From contig JAJSZT010000005.1 in assembly GCA_030272815.1 (NCBI GenBank), forward strand, positions 45,997-109,996: a DNA stretch of 64,000 bases, read 5' to 3'. Under the pieces are notes generated by a model, which had not been told where the DNA came from, did no database searches, and saw only the letters and a list, made by a program, of their open reading frames with translations. The DNA is from Deltaproteobacteria bacterium (lineage in GTDB: Bacteria; Desulfobacterota; Desulfobacteria; Desulfobacterales; ETH-SRB1). Of the stretch, positions 62,671-64,000 are shown piece by piece (position 1 is the first letter of the stretch; each line of letters starts with the position of its first letter). Made by a program: the position numbers and the translations under genes.

Positions 62671-63938
62671 GATTTATTCCTTTTGAAAATAGTACGTACT
62701 ACAAATAAGCTTAGTATTCCTAGAACATAAATAGATATCACAAATATTCCAACGATATAAATGTAATTCATTTTAAATAACACAACCAATAAGACCCCTA
62801 TTATAAAAAGAAAAAGAGATATAACTATATTTATAGCATTAATTGGCCTTACGTAGGAAGCATCTATAATACTTCTTAGTAGTATGTAAACCGCATAAGG
62901 AACAATTCCAATGGCAATGACTCTAACAATCATTATTGTTTCAAAGAAATTTTCTTTCAAATAGATCTCAATGAGTTGATCAGTAAATATTTCAAGTATC
63001 ATAACGCCCAGTGTTGTTAAACAAATTGCAAATATTAACATCCTTTTTAAATCATATTTCAATCCTTCATAGTCCGCTCTCGCAATCATATGGCTTGCTT
63101 TAGGCAAAAGAATCGTACTTATTGGCGCAAAGAAATATCCGCCCATATTGAAAACCACGGTTCCAAAGGCTACGAATCCAGCTTCTCTTACCCCTGTCAT
63201 ATGTGCTGTCAGAATTGCCGGCAAGGCAAGCAAGGTAGATAAAGCAAAATCTCCAGGAACTCGCATAATACTATAGCCTATAATCTCTTTTGCATATGTA
63301 ATCATCTTCCTTGGATCACATTCTCTTGATCTGACAGGCAAAAAAAGAGAAAATATTAATGAAATTAGTATCCAAATAATACCCGTGACAGTCAAAACAG
63401 ATGATAGTGTTTTACCAAACAAAAAGAATACTGCAGGTGGTATAATACCCATATTTATAGCTTGTAATAAATTTGCCCTCATCATCATTAACCTGCCTCG
63501 GAAGTAACTATAGCATAAGGCATGAAGGATATTACCTATGATCATACAAGTTATGGGTAATATTAAATAGGAATAGTCTGAACTTCCAAAAAAAATATAT
63601 GAAAAGGTTCCATTAAACAGGTTAAAAAAAATAAAAAAAATAAAAACAACTGGAGCAAGTATGAATAGGGCACTTATAAAATATGCATCGGGATTTTTTT
63701 GATCTGGATTGGCGTATCCATACGCGATATATCTTGGTATCCCCACGCCTAAACCCATAAGAAGGGCTGATTGTATGAGAGATATTGTTCTCCTGCTTAG
63801 GGCATATCCAGAAAATCCATCAGTACCAAGAAACTCTGCCGCCAACTTATAAACCAGAAATACACTTGCTAAAACCATAAACTGTACAATAATAGTAAGT
63901 ATATAATCCTTCTTCAATGAAGCATCAGAAACTTCCAT
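62655..63938 (-). CDS. Wzx-type polysaccharide flippase
   Basis: 427 residues with about 12 membrane segments in the MOP arrangement (GTDGFSGYALSRRTISLIQS at the start, MTGVREAGFVAFGTVVFNMG in the middle). It would flip lipid-linked repeat units for the Wzy-like polymerase whose gene overlaps it. ATG at 63938, weak ribosome binding site. Distinct from the Wzx at 10277-11620. Beyond it, 63939-64000 shows no further gene. Confidence 0.85.
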   Translation of the reverse strand: MEVSDASLKKDYILTIIVQFMVLASVFLVYKLAAEFLGTDGFSGYALSRRTISLIQSALLMGLGVGIPRYIAYGYANPDQKNPDAYFISALFILAPVVFIFFIFFNLFNGTFSYIFFGSSDYSYLILPITCMIIGNILHALCYSYFRGRLMMMRANLLQAINMGIIPPAVFFLFGKTLSSVLTVTGIIWILISLIFSLFLPVRSRECDPRKMITYAKEIIGYSIMRVPGDFALSTLLALPAILTAHMTGVREAGFVAFGTVVFNMGGYFFAPISTILLPKASHMIARADYEGLKYDLKRMLIFAICLTTLGVMILEIFTDQLIEIYLKENFFETIMIVRVIAIGIVPYAVYILLRSIIDASYVRPINAINIVISLFLFIIGVLLVVLFKMNYIYIVGIFVISIYVLGILSLFVVRTIFKRNKSCLSS

Positions 63939-64000
63939 AACTCACATTCCGCACCTTGTGATTCATGGTTTTAGAATTATAAAATAGCATTTAAAATCAA

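Overview
The window (about 38-40% G+C by eye) is a long surface-polysaccharide (O-antigen / capsule / exopolysaccharide) locus of a Gram-negative bacterium. An outer-membrane autotransporter, a Wzm/Wzt exporter and a Wzx/Wzy system show the Gram-negative envelope. The gene content and the interspersed word-like repeats resemble large marine Desulfobacterota (Desulfobacterales) genomes, but that placement is inference. All intact genes except one (the epimerase at 4448-5422) lie on the minus strand, so transcription runs from the right edge to the left.

Layout in transcription order. (1) 63938-60272: Wzx flippase, Wzy-like polymerase and a GT4. (2) 60240-57025: a decayed zone with a GT4 fragment, three GxxExxY-type remnants, a broken AlbA_2/HTH regulator and a three-gene PIN cassette. 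(3) 56980-53124: GT4, methyltransferase, initiating sugar-phosphate transferase and aldo/keto reductase. (4) 53116-47489: several toxin-antitoxin modules around an orphan E1 alpha/beta pair, plus transketolase and GxxExxY remnants. (5) 47187-33596: an ABC-dependent cluster with a 4,6-dehydratase, membrane protein, metallo-beta-lactamase-fold protein, Wzm, Wzt with a C-terminal domain, a methyltransferase/kinase-like protein resembling the chain terminator WbdD, and large GT2 enzymes. (6) 33519-18119: SGNH-esterase autotransporter, YfhO-type membrane protein, a DHxH-type hydrolase, GlpD-like dehydrogenase, GT4, epimerase, acyltransferase, flippase-like protein, GT2, a secreted glycoside hydrolase and a YdjM-type membrane hydrolase. 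(7) 18101-5427: six glycosyltransferases, a second Wzx, two methyltransferases and AsnB. (8) 4054-1: a WecA-like/FlaA1-like fusion, a GlmU-like acyltransferase and the 5' part of glmM, which supplies the amino-sugar precursor.

Together these genes make nucleotide sugars, load them on undecaprenyl phosphate, elongate and decorate the glycan, and export it by at least two routes (Wzx/Wzy and ABC). Three priming enzymes are visible (one decayed).

The most unusual aspect is the non-coding part. Nearly every gap holds an inverted-repeat element built from short imperfectly repeated words (CGCAGATT, CTCTGCG, GTTAGCTTTT, CATCGAAC, GTAACTACTCAGG and others). At least eight reading frames end exactly in, or directly beside, the terminus of such an element. 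At least two decayed copies of a GxxExxY (PD-(D/E)XK-like) gene are bracketed by the words in inverted orientation, suggesting that protein and repeats form one undescribed mobile element. Five GxxExxY remnants are present. No tRNA, rRNA, CRISPR array or intact transposase was seen.
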